Position numbers and translations under genes: made by a program. Of a DNA stretch of 64,000 bases, positions 56,689 to 63,405 are shown in pieces. The DNA comes from Bacteroidota bacterium (GTDB taxonomy: Bacteria; Bacteroidota; Bacteroidia; CAIKAF01): contig VGMT01000007.1 of assembly GCA_016866335.1 (NCBI GenBank), positions 36,015 to 100,014 on the forward strand, given 5' to 3'. Every line of letters begins with the position of its first letter. The first letter of the stretch is position 1. The notes below the pieces were generated by a model that did not search any database, had not been told where the DNA came from, and saw only the letters and a list, made by a program, of their open reading frames with translations.

Positions 56689-57528
56689 ATGATGCGTTCT
56701 ATCGCCCTTTCTTTGTTGTTTGTTGCCTCTTTGGTGGTCCTGCCCTTGCAAGGTCAAATTGAAATGCCTCAGCCTAGCCCTTTGGCCACCTTGAACCAAA
56801 AAATTGGATTGATGGACGCCACCGTTACCTATTCTAGACCCAGCGCCCGTGGCCGTAAAGTATTTGGAGATTTGGTGCCTTATGGAAAAATCTGGAGAAC
56901 CGGTGCCAACAAAGCCTCTACCATTGAATTTACCGATTCCGTTATAATTTCAGGGGTATCGGTAAAAAAAGGCAGATATGCCATTTTTACCATTCCTGGC
57001 TCCGATGATTGGACCATTTTGCTCAACAGCGATTGGAATCAATCGGGTGCCTCAAAGTACGATCCCGCAAAAGATGTGGTTAACCTAAAGGTAAAGCCCA
57101 GCATCATTCCTTTTTCTGAAACATTTACCATTGATTTTAACCATTTAACCACCAATTCTGCTCAAGTTGAAATTTTCTGGGAAACCAGTAAGGTTGCTTT
57201 TGGGGTTGAAACCAGCGTGGACGAAGCCGTGATGCGCAACATTAAAAACGCCTTGAATATTTCGGCAGGTTCCTATTTTCAAGCCGCCCGTTACTATTTC
57301 GACACCGACAGAGAGCTACCCACAGCTTTGGAATGGATAAACAAAAGCATCGCTATGGAAGAGCGCTATTGGGTAGTTCGGCAAAAGGCTCTGATTGAGG
57401 CTAAGATGGGCGACTACAAGGCCGCATTAAAAACAGCCAAGCGCGCCCTCGATTTAGCTAAAGAGGCAGGAAGCGACGACTATGTTCGCCTCAATGAAGC
57501 TTCCATTCAAGAGTGGTCCAAAAAATAA
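56689..57528 (+). CDS. DUF2911 secreted protein with C-terminal helical repeats
   Basis: 279 aa. Signal peptide to LPLQGQ; DUF2911 domain at ~22-175 (ATVTYSRPSARGRKVFGDLV, YGKIWRTGANKASTIEFTD, KKGRYAIFTIPGSDDWTILL). The C-terminal ~90 residues form TPR-like helices (ALEWINKSIAMEERYWVVRQ, KAALKTAKRALDLAKEAG). Function unknown; exported DUF2911 proteins are very common in Bacteroidota. Two ATGs at 56689 and 56692. Confidence 0.85.
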   Translation: MMRSIALSLLFVASLVVLPLQGQIEMPQPSPLATLNQKIGLMDATVTYSRPSARGRKVFGDLVPYGKIWRTGANKASTIEFTDSVIISGVSVKKGRYAIFTIPGSDDWTILLNSDWNQSGASKYDPAKDVVNLKVKPSIIPFSETFTIDFNHLTTNSAQVEIFWETSKVAFGVETSVDEAVMRNIKNALNISAGSYFQAARYYFDTDRELPTALEWINKSIAMEERYWVVRQKALIEAKMGDYKAALKTAKRALDLAKEAGSDDYVRLNEASIQEWSKK

Positions 57529-57553
57529 CAACATAATCGGCCTTATTCGGCCC

Positions 57554-57695
57554 GCGGCCGGGATGGAGCCGGCAGGAGCCGAGGGCCGGTTTTTAAGCAG
57601 CAATGGCGTTTGGGGGCGACCTTGGGAGCCACCCAAACGCCTTTGATGCTAAAACCGGACAAGGCGACTACAGGTAACAGCCCGAAATGCCGCCC
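57554..57695 (-). repeat. Structured dispersed repeat, copy E (divergent)
   Basis: Minus strand, 142 bp. Starts GGGCGGC and ends CTCCATCCCGGCCGC. Sequence between is largely unlike the other copies, yet it pairs. CCGGTTTTAGCATCA pairs with TGCTGCTTAAAAACCGG. The apical hairpin is GGCGTTTGGGTGGC, loop TCCCAAGGTC, GCCCCCAAACGCC. The stem next to the outer pair is weak in this copy. It begins 25 bp after the DUF2911 stop and is antisense to that gene. Confidence 0.82.
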
Positions 57696-57806
57696 AACAA
57701 ACATCCCTTTTGAACCTATTGGTAATATATTGCGCCCTTTCGGCAACCGATTTAATGGGCATATGCAAAATTTCTTTCATCTTTGCCTAACGAAAATTTA
57801 AAACCT

Positions 57807-58763
57807 ATGTCATCAAGTTTAGGAATTCCGTCGGTTGATTTGCACCAATTTACCCAAGGAAATGCAGAAGAACGCGCTGCTTTTGTAGCTGCTTTGGGCG
57901 CTGCATTCTCGCAAGTAGGCTTCGTTGCCGTTAAAAATCATGGCTTAACCCAGGCCCAAACCGACGATTTGTACCGTGAAGTAAAATCCTTTTTTGACCT
58001 TCCTTTGGAAACCAAATTGGGCTATGAAATTCCTGAATTGGCGGGCCAAAGGGGATACACTTCATTCGGCCGGGAACATGCCAAAGGCATGGCCGAAGCC
58101 GATTTGAAAGAATTTTGGCATTTTGGACAAGACAAAATTGGGGGCGATTTTATTGCTTCTAAATATCCAGTAAACATGTATGTGAATGAGCTGCCTGAAT
58201 TCAATCGGGTGGGAATGGAAACCTTCCATTTGTTGGAAGATGCGGGGCGCAATTTACTGAAAGCCATAGCTTTATACCTTAATTTGGAAGAAAATTACTT
58301 TGATTCCAGAATTCATTTGGGCAACAGCGTACTTCGGCCCATTCATTATGGACCCATTTTGACCGAGCCAAAAGGTGCTGTGCGTGCTGGCGCACACGAA
58401 GACATCAATTTGATTACCTTGTTGATGGGTGCATCGGCCGACGGTTTGCAAATTTTAAACAAGGCCAATGAATGGGTATCGGTAACGGCCTTGCCCGACC
58501 AAGTGGTTGTAAACGTGGGCGATATGCTTCAGCGATTGACCAACAATGTACTTAAGTCAACCACCCACCGGGTTATTAACCCACCAAAAGAATTCTGGAA
58601 CACCAGCCGGTATTCCATACCATTCTTCCTTCACCCACGCAGCGATATGCGCTTAGATTGCCTTCCTTCTTGCGTTTCGGCCGATAATCCTATGCATTAT
58701 GAGCCCATTTCGGCCGGTGATTACCTTGATCAGCGTTTGGAAGAAATTGGATTGAAAAAATAA
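57807..58763 (+). CDS. 2-oxoglutarate/Fe(II) oxygenase, isopenicillin-N-synthase family
   Basis: 318 aa from ATG 57807 (MSSSLGIPSVDLHQF). An N-terminal DIOX_N domain (AFSQVGFVAVKNHGLTQAQT) precedes the double-stranded beta-helix with iron ligands AHEDINLITLL (H-x-D, about 196-198) and THRVINPP (His near 254), then RYSIPFF with the Arg binding 2-oxoglutarate. Substrate unknown; distant relatives act on amino acids, hormones and antibiotic precursors. Monocistronic, after repeat copy E. Confidence 0.87.
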   Translation: MSSSLGIPSVDLHQFTQGNAEERAAFVAALGAAFSQVGFVAVKNHGLTQAQTDDLYREVKSFFDLPLETKLGYEIPELAGQRGYTSFGREHAKGMAEADLKEFWHFGQDKIGGDFIASKYPVNMYVNELPEFNRVGMETFHLLEDAGRNLLKAIALYLNLEENYFDSRIHLGNSVLRPIHYGPILTEPKGAVRAGAHEDINLITLLMGASADGLQILNKANEWVSVTALPDQVVVNVGDMLQRLTNNVLKSTTHRVINPPKEFWNTSRYSIPFFLHPRSDMRLDCLPSCVSADNPMHYEPISAGDYLDQRLEEIGLKK

Positions 58764-58786
58764 CTTCGGCTTAAAAATATTGGATT

Positions 58787-58794
58787 ACCTTTGA
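58787..58794 (+). promoter_or_regulatory. TAnnTTTG promoter for the 58812 gene pair
   Basis: TACCTTTG, 17 bp before ATG 58812. Confidence 0.5.
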
Positions 58795-58811
58795 GGACTT
58801 AATCGTTCGGT

Positions 58812-59270
58812 ATGAAGTATTTTTTAGCCCTGTTCATGGGGTTTACGTTCGCCGGTATTCAGGCCCAAACCCAATCGGAAACCACTGTTCACACGTGCTT
58901 TAGTCAATGGTCAACAGCGTTTAATGCTAGGGGGTCTGAGGATGTTTCCGATGGCTGGCACGAAGGTGTAATTGTTTCTATTCGCTATTCAACGGGTAAA
59001 AACGATTGCCTGATGGGTAAGGTCCAGGTTAAAGATGGTAAAATTGAAACCATTTATTTAAAGTATGTTGACAATAAGAACGAGCAGTACAGGCCTGAAG
59101 CTAAAAAGAACATCAACGACAACGCTTTAAAAATTTCCCCAGGTTCGGGAATAAGTTCCACCCTTCGGTTGAACGACGATACCCTGGTAAACATTATTTT
59201 TAAGGACAAACTTAAGCCTAAAAAGAAGTCGTACCAACAGGCTCCTTTACCGGATTTAGATGACCTTTAA
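58812..59270 (+). CDS. Secreted hypothetical protein
   Basis: 152 aa; signal peptide MKYFLALFMGFTFAGIQAQ. The mature part has two Cys (TCFSQW and NDCLMG) and short strands (GVIVSIRYSTGKNDCLMGKV, TIYLKYVDNKNEQYRP). No family recognised. Its last codons overlap the start of a small lipoprotein gene (59260), suggesting co-translation. Confidence 0.6.
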   Translation: MKYFLALFMGFTFAGIQAQTQSETTVHTCFSQWSTAFNARGSEDVSDGWHEGVIVSIRYSTGKNDCLMGKVQVKDGKIETIYLKYVDNKNEQYRPEAKKNINDNALKISPGSGISSTLRLNDDTLVNIIFKDKLKPKKKSYQQAPLPDLDDL

Positions 59271-59457
59271 GGGTTGGTTTTTTCTTTTGTGTCTTGTTCT
59301 GCTTGCCTCTTGCAAAGCCGGAAAAGGTTGCGATTGCCCAAGTTGGGGGAGCCTTTACAACACTGAAAGGGGGCTTGCATTGAATTTGCAATACCTATCG
59401 CCTTCAAAAGCGGTTTATCCCTATGTTGAACCCAAGCTTTTGGCAGGGCATAATTGA
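59260..59457 (+). CDS. Small lipoprotein with CDCP motif
   Basis: 65 aa. The lipobox LLASC puts the acylated Cys at about residue 18. It is followed by KAGKGCDCPSWGSLY, a C-D-C-P-x-W motif seen in tiny lipoproteins of Bacteroidota. Overlaps the preceding gene by 11 bp. Function unknown. Its stop lies 40 bp before the direct repeat flanking the mobile element. Confidence 0.55.
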   Translation: MTFKGWFFLLCLVLLASCKAGKGCDCPSWGSLYNTERGLALNLQYLSPSKAVYPYVEPKLLAGHN

Positions 59458-59496
59458 GTTGCAGATTCTGTTTTATCGGCATCCGAGCTTGGTGTT

Positions 59497-59553
59497 CGGT
59501 TCAGATTTGAAAGCCTGTTTTGACATTTATTGGGCAGACAAAAGCTCCTTTTT
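59497..59553. repeat. 57-bp perfect direct repeat, left (target duplication)
   Basis: Starts CGGTTCAGATTTGAAAGCC and ends AAAGCTCCTTTTT. Identical over all 57 positions to 60424-60480. The right copy includes the last 27 bp of the 60454 gene, so this copy is a duplicated fragment of that gene's 3' end. Confidence 0.93.
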
Positions 59554-59674
59554 CCTGACTTCCGCGTTTTTTCAGAAGTCCTTCGGTAACCCTTGATTTT
59601 ACTGTAAATATTTTGAGGCTTGGGTGTTAATTTTGATAAACTACTTTTGTTCTGTGTTTGTAAGGAGGCTAAAA

Positions 59675-59782
59675 ATGCGGAATGGCAAGACCTATGTTCA
59701 GGTAGTAGATAAAATTAGTGGTAATAATATAGTTGTAAAAAGTTTCGGGTCCTTAAGAACAAATCCGCTAGATTGGCGCTAG
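59675..59782 (+). pseudogene. IS1634-type transposase N-terminal fragment
   Basis: 35 codons: MRNGKTYVQVVDKISGNNIV, then VKSFGSLRTNPLDWR and a TAG. The GKTYVQVVDK...SFGS pattern is how many IS1634/IS4-like transposases begin (from memory). The next several hundred codons are gone. The AAGGAGG ribosome site 7 bp before the ATG and the promoter are still intact. Confidence 0.6.
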
Positions 59783-59889
59783 GAAGGTAAGCCGCAGATA
59801 ACTTAGCCACGAATGCACGAATGGGATGTTTGGGGGCGAGATTGGCGTGGTATTCATAATCGGTGGTTATTGGAAATGCGTAATTAGGG

Positions 59890-59962
59890 TAGCCACGAAT
59901 GCACGAATGTGGTGTTTTTGAGGCTACCCACACAGCCACAACCATTCGTGCATTCGTGGCTA
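59890..59962. repeat. 20-bp perfect inverted repeat
   Basis: TAGCCACGAATGCACGAATG (59890-59909) and its exact complement CATTCGTGCATTCGTGGCTA (59943-59962) with a 33-nt loop. Another left arm is at 59804-59823, and right arms recur in each tandem unit. Confidence 0.85.
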
Positions 59963-60322
59963 AAAACCTAGCCGCAAAAAGCGTAGCCCCGTATATTCCT
60001 GCATGGGTGGCCAAAGCCACAGCCACAACCATTCATGCATTCGTGGCTAAAAACCTAGCCGAAAACAGCATAGCCCCATATATTCCTGCATGAGTGGCCA
60101 AAGCCACAGCCACAACCATTCGTGCATTCGTGGCTAAAAACCTAGCCGCAAACAGCATAGCCCCATATATTCCTGCATGAGTGGCCAAAGCCAAAGCCAC
60201 AACCATACGTGCATTCGTGGCTAAAAACCTAGCCGCAAACAGCATAGCCCCATATATTCCTGCATGAGTGGCCAAAGCCACAGCCACAACCATTCGTGCA
60301 TTCGTGGCTAAAAACCTAGCCG
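59931..60322. repeat. 87-bp tandem repeat, about 4.5 units
   Basis: Units begin CACAGCCACAACC at 59931, 60018, 60105, 60192 (one variant base) and 60279, a constant period of 87 bp, and contain CATTCGTGCATTCGTGGCTA. Because 87 is 29 codons, reading frames stay open on both strands through the array. They lack other signs of coding. Confidence 0.92.
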
Positions 60323-60332
60323 CGGATAGCGA

Positions 60333-60423
60333 CTGACTTCCGCGTTTTTTCATAAGCCCTTCTGCAACCCATGATTTTCCTAAGAAAAAATTTTGGCCTT
60401 GGTGTTAAAATGCGGAAGTCAGG
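60333..60423 (+). mobile_element. 91-bp mini-element with both terminal repeats
   Basis: CTGACTTCCGCG at 60333 repeats the left end of the large element. About 75 bp then resemble 59556-59635 with scattered changes, and GCGGAAGTCAG closes it at the shared right end. It is a MITE-like end-to-end deletion form, or the scar of a rearrangement. Confidence 0.6.
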
Positions 60424-60480
60424 CGGTTCAGATTTGAAAGCCTGTTTTGACATTTATTGGGCAGACAAAAGCTCCTTTTT
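60424..60480. repeat. 57-bp perfect direct repeat, right (target duplication)
   Basis: Identical to 59497-59553. Includes the stop codon and last 27 bp of the minus-strand gene ending at 60454, so that gene stays intact after the insertion. Confidence 0.93.
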
Positions 60481-61200
60481 TAGCTCTTGCAATGCGGAGT
60501 ACATTTTGTCTTTGTTGTCTGAAAAGGTTCGTCCGCCTTTTTTGTTTCCTGAAAAATGCAGTCCTTCCAAGCTATGTATGGTTCTCCAGCCCATGTAGCT
60601 CAAAAGCCAATCGGTTTTGTCTAGCTTCAATTTGATTTTTCCATTTTCATCGATGTCTCCAAGGTAGCTTTTGGGTAACATGGCTTTTAAGCCCCTGCTT
60701 AAACGCTCTGTTTTTAATCGAATGTTACCCCAATGGTCGATTTTCCCGCTTAATTCAGCGGGGTAAACACTGGGTTCCATGAATGCGCCCGATCCCCTGA
60801 TTTCAATCGTTTTTACTTGGCTTCGCCCGGAAGAGGCAACCCGGCCAAAAAAATGGTTGGCGTATTCGCCCGATAAGGCGAATCGGCTTGGTTTAACCCT
60901 GAATTTGATTTTTTTTTCGACAAGCAACTGCAGATTTTCTTCGGCTATTGCTTTGTAAGGTTTGTGGTTTTTGCGCAAAAAAAGGTCTAAATTTTCAAAT
61001 TGTTCTTGCTCGCGCCCCAAAAAATCGCGTTTCTTTCGTCGAATTTTAAAAAATCCAACCAGGGCAAAATCATTTTCAATGGCCTCAATTTCAGCTTCAA
61101 GCCGCTTTAATTCTTGCTCATTGGCCTTCAAATTTGCCCATTGTCCATCGCTTTTCAATTCAGAGATAGGTAGGCCCAGCAATTTTTTCTTCTCAGACAT
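60454..61200 (-). CDS. Hypothetical coiled-coil protein
   Basis: 248 aa, soluble, charged. A coiled coil at about 20-85 (LKANEQELKRLEAEIEAIEN) is followed by a basic segment and a beta-rich part (VKTIEIRGSGAFMEPSVYPA, ELSGKIDHWGNIRLKTERLS). No family recognised. TACCTTTG on the minus strand (61218-61225) is 18 bp before the ATG. Its 3' end was the target of the mobile element and survives through the target duplication. Codon use looks like that of neighbours. Confidence 0.65.
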   Translation of the reverse strand: MSEKKKLLGLPISELKSDGQWANLKANEQELKRLEAEIEAIENDFALVGFFKIRRKKRDFLGREQEQFENLDLFLRKNHKPYKAIAEENLQLLVEKKIKFRVKPSRFALSGEYANHFFGRVASSGRSQVKTIEIRGSGAFMEPSVYPAELSGKIDHWGNIRLKTERLSRGLKAMLPKSYLGDIDENGKIKLKLDKTDWLLSYMGWRTIHSLEGLHFSGNKKGGRTFSDNKDKMYSALQELKKELLSAQ

Positions 61201-61217
61201 AGTTCATTAGCTTAGGT

Positions 61218-61225
61218 CAAAGGTA
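61218..61225 (-). promoter_or_regulatory. TAnnTTTG promoter of the 61200 gene
   Basis: Minus strand TACCTTTG, 18 bp before the ATG; located 27 bp from repeat copy C. Confidence 0.5.
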
Positions 61226-61251
61226 CAAAATACTGGGCGAAGGTGTTTTTG

Positions 61252-61394
61252 GGGCGGCCACGGGCTTTCCGTGCTACTCCTCGGTTTGGTGGGGGCTGCT
61301 GTCCGCAAAAAAGGAGCTCCCAAGGTCGCTCTTTTTTGCTGGGCATCAGCAAGCCCACCAAACCTGTGGGGTAGCCGCGTCAATCCCTGCCGCA
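61252..61394 (+). repeat. Structured 143-bp dispersed repeat, copy C
   Basis: Starts GGGCGGCC, ends GTCAATCCCTGCCGCA. Perfect 11-bp arm GGTTTGGTGGG/CCCACCAAACC; second stem GTGCTACTCC with GGGGTAGCCGC; apical hairpin GCAAAAAAGGAGC, loop TCCCAAGGTC, GCTCTTTTTTGC. It ends 33 bp beyond the stop of the epimerase gene (61428, minus strand), to which it is antisense. Confidence 0.92.
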
Positions 61395-61427
61395 GAGCCC
61401 CACAAGCAAAAGCTTGGCTTAGGTAAA

Positions 61428-62483
61428 TTAAACCTGATAATAATCGCGGTACCAACGAATAAAGCGTTCCACCCCCACCTGGATTGATGTGTTTGGTCTG
61501 TATCCGTATTCATTGGCCAGTTCCGTTACATCGGCATACGAAACCAGTACATCGCCAGGTTGCAGGGGCATTAGGTTTAGTTCCGCTTTTTTGCCCAATT
61601 GTTTTTCAATTTCCCTTATAAAATCCATTAATTCTACCGGTTTGCTATGGCCTATGTTTAAAATCCGGTAGGGTGCCGAAGAAACATCGGGCTTAGGGCG
61701 CAGTGGATTAAACTCGGCCGATGGCTGTGCGGGTTTTAGCAAAACACTCACGATACCTTGAACAATATCGTCGATGTAGGTGAAATCGCGGCGCATTTTT
61801 CCATGGTTGTACACGTCAATTGGCTTTCCAGATAAAATCGCTTTGGTAAATAAAAACAGGGCCATGTCGGGGCGTCCCCAAGGGCCATACACGGTAAAAA
61901 ATCGAAGCCCAGTGGTTGGAATTTGGTACAAATGGCTGTAGCAATGGGCCATCAGTTCATTGCTTTTTTTGGTAGCGGCATACAAGGATACCGGGTGGTT
62001 GGTTCCTTTTTTTACCGAAAAAGGAATTTCTCCATTAAGGCCATACACCGAACTAGAGCTGGCATACACCAGGTGAGCAGGGAAATGGAACCGGCAGGCC
62101 TCCAATATGTTCAAAAAGGCTGTCATGTTCGATTCCATGTAAACCTCAGGGTGGGTTAACGAATACCTTACCCCTGCTTGTGCCGCTAAGTGAATAACTC
62201 CGTCGGGTTGAAAGGTCTCAAAAACCTCCATGACCGATGCCTTATCGGCCAAATTGATTCGTTTAAACCGAATAGGCAAGGAGCTGCTTTGAATTTCTTT
62301 TCCACTTTCAATTTCATTGGGTTTAAAACCCAAATGAACCAGTCGGTTTTTTTTCAACTCCGGGTCGTAGTAATCATTTAAGATGTCTAACCCATACACC
62401 TCCATATTTTTTTCGCTGGCCAACAGCTTACTCACATGAAAACCTATAAATCCGCCTATCCCAGTAACCAGTATTTTTCTCAC
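61428..62483 (-). CDS. NAD-dependent epimerase, UDP-glucuronate 4-epimerase-like
   Basis: 351 aa from GTG 62483. Extended SDR: TGIGGFIGFH at the N-terminus, VIHLAAQAGVRYSLTHPEVY, the catalytic Tyr and Lys in SLYAATKKSNE, and GLRFFTVYGPWGRPDMALFL. The AAQAGVRYS and YGPWGRPDMA wording is typical of UDP-glucuronate epimerases (CapI/LpsL group) making UDP-galacturonate for surface polysaccharide. TACTTTTG on the minus strand (62502-62509) is the promoter. Divergent from the UbiA gene. Confidence 0.88.
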   Translation of the reverse strand: MRKILVTGIGGFIGFHVSKLLASEKNMEVYGLDILNDYYDPELKKNRLVHLGFKPNEIESGKEIQSSSLPIRFKRINLADKASVMEVFETFQPDGVIHLAAQAGVRYSLTHPEVYMESNMTAFLNILEACRFHFPAHLVYASSSSVYGLNGEIPFSVKKGTNHPVSLYAATKKSNELMAHCYSHLYQIPTTGLRFFTVYGPWGRPDMALFLFTKAILSGKPIDVYNHGKMRRDFTYIDDIVQGIVSVLLKPAQPSAEFNPLRPKPDVSSAPYRILNIGHSKPVELMDFIREIEKQLGKKAELNLMPLQPGDVLVSYADVTELANEYGYRPNTSIQVGVERFIRWYRDYYQV

Positions 62484-62501
62484 CTTTGCAATACTTTAAT
62501 G

Positions 62502-62509
62502 CAAAAGTA
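62502..62509 (-). promoter_or_regulatory. TAnnTTTG promoter of the epimerase gene
   Basis: Minus strand TACTTTTG, 18 bp before the GTG start at 62483. Confidence 0.5.
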
Positions 62510-62523
62510 CAAATTTATCGAGC

Positions 62524-63405
62524 ATGCCCTTGATTAAGATGCTGCGTCTTTCGCACTGGACCAAAAATTTATTTTTGTTCCTTCCCCTTTTTTTTAGCGG
62601 GCATGTAGGCCATATAGATGCGTTGTTGCTTTGCTTATCTGGTTTTTTGTCTTTCGGCTTATCGGCCTCAGCCATTTACATTATAAATGATATCCGAGAT
62701 GTAGAAGAAGACCGCTTACACCCCATTAAAAAGCACAGGCCTTTTGCCTCGGGCTTGGTATCCATTAACATCGGAATAGGCATGGCAATTATGTTGCTGG
62801 GTTCGGGTTTGGTTATTGCTGCGGTTTTAAATCCGTTGTTTTTGTATGTATTGCTGGCCTACATCGGAATGAATCTGGCCTATTCTTTGGGCATGAAACA
62901 CATGCCAATTATCGATGTGAGCATGATTGCCACGGGATTTGTTTTAAGGGTGGTTAGTGGGGGAGTACTTGCGGGTGTCGAGGTTTCGCATTGGATTATT
63001 GTAATGACCTTTTTGCTGGCCCTGTTTTTAGGATTGGCCAAAAGGCGCGACGACTTGGTTATTCACAGGGATTCTGGAAAGGTAATGCGGAAGTCGATGG
63101 AGGGCTATAATTTGGAGTTTATCAATGCGGCCATGACCTTGATGGCCGGAGTTATTGTGGTAGCCTACCTAATGTACACCCTGTCTGACGAAGTGATTCA
63201 ACGAATGGGTACAGGGCAACTGTATTTGACAAGCCTGTTTGTGATAATGGGTTTGATGCGCTATTTGCAAATCACCTTGGTTTTTGAGCGGTCGGGTAAT
63301 CCCACTCAAATTTTATTGCGCGACAAGACCATTCAGCTCGTTTTATTGGGCTGGATTTTAAGTTTTGTATTGGTTTTGTATTCCAATCAAATTTTGGGGA
63401 GGTGA
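62524..63405 (+). CDS. UbiA-type decaprenyl-phosphate phosphoribosyltransferase-like protein
   Basis: 293 aa, about nine helices. The prenyl-diphosphate binding motif N-D-I-R-D-V-E-E-D-R lies at 55-64, followed by HPIKKHRPFASG, the form typical of DPPR synthase (Rv3806c-like) rather than quinone prenyltransferases. It would attach ribose-5-phosphate to polyprenyl phosphate. The stop overlaps the DprE1-like start (GTGA), supporting a joint role in making polyprenyl-phospho-arabinose or -ribose donors for surface glycans. Confidence 0.82.
   Translation: MPLIKMLRLSHWTKNLFLFLPLFFSGHVGHIDALLLCLSGFLSFGLSASAIYIINDIRDVEEDRLHPIKKHRPFASGLVSINIGIGMAIMLLGSGLVIAAVLNPLFLYVLLAYIGMNLAYSLGMKHMPIIDVSMIATGFVLRVVSGGVLAGVEVSHWIIVMTFLLALFLGLAKRRDDLVIHRDSGKVMRKSMEGYNLEFINAAMTLMAGVIVVAYLMYTLSDEVIQRMGTGQLYLTSLFVIMGLMRYLQITLVFERSGNPTQILLRDKTIQLVLLGWILSFVLVLYSNQILGR

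Larger units (their letters stand above)
59554..60423 (+). mobile_element. Decayed IS1634-like element, 870 bp
   Basis: Bounded by perfect 12-bp terminal inverted repeats CCTGACTTCCGC (59554-59565) and GCGGAAGTCAGG (60412-60423), flanked directly by the 57-bp perfect direct repeats. Inside are a good promoter (TTG 59620-59622, 19 nt, TACTTTTG 59642-59649), AAGGAGG, a 35-codon transposase start, a long inverted repeat, 4.5 copies of an 87-bp tandem repeat and a second left-end copy. The transposase body is missing. IS1634-family elements can create unusually long direct repeats, which fits. Confidence 0.75.

Noticed and set aside
59931..60322. CRISPR array
   Set aside because: Units are repeated in full with no unique spacers, and no cas genes are in the window.
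59715..60353. ORFs with 29-aa repeats over the tandem array on both strands
   Set aside because: The 87-bp period keeps frames open by itself; both strands are equally open, starts are weak, and no signal or domain is present.
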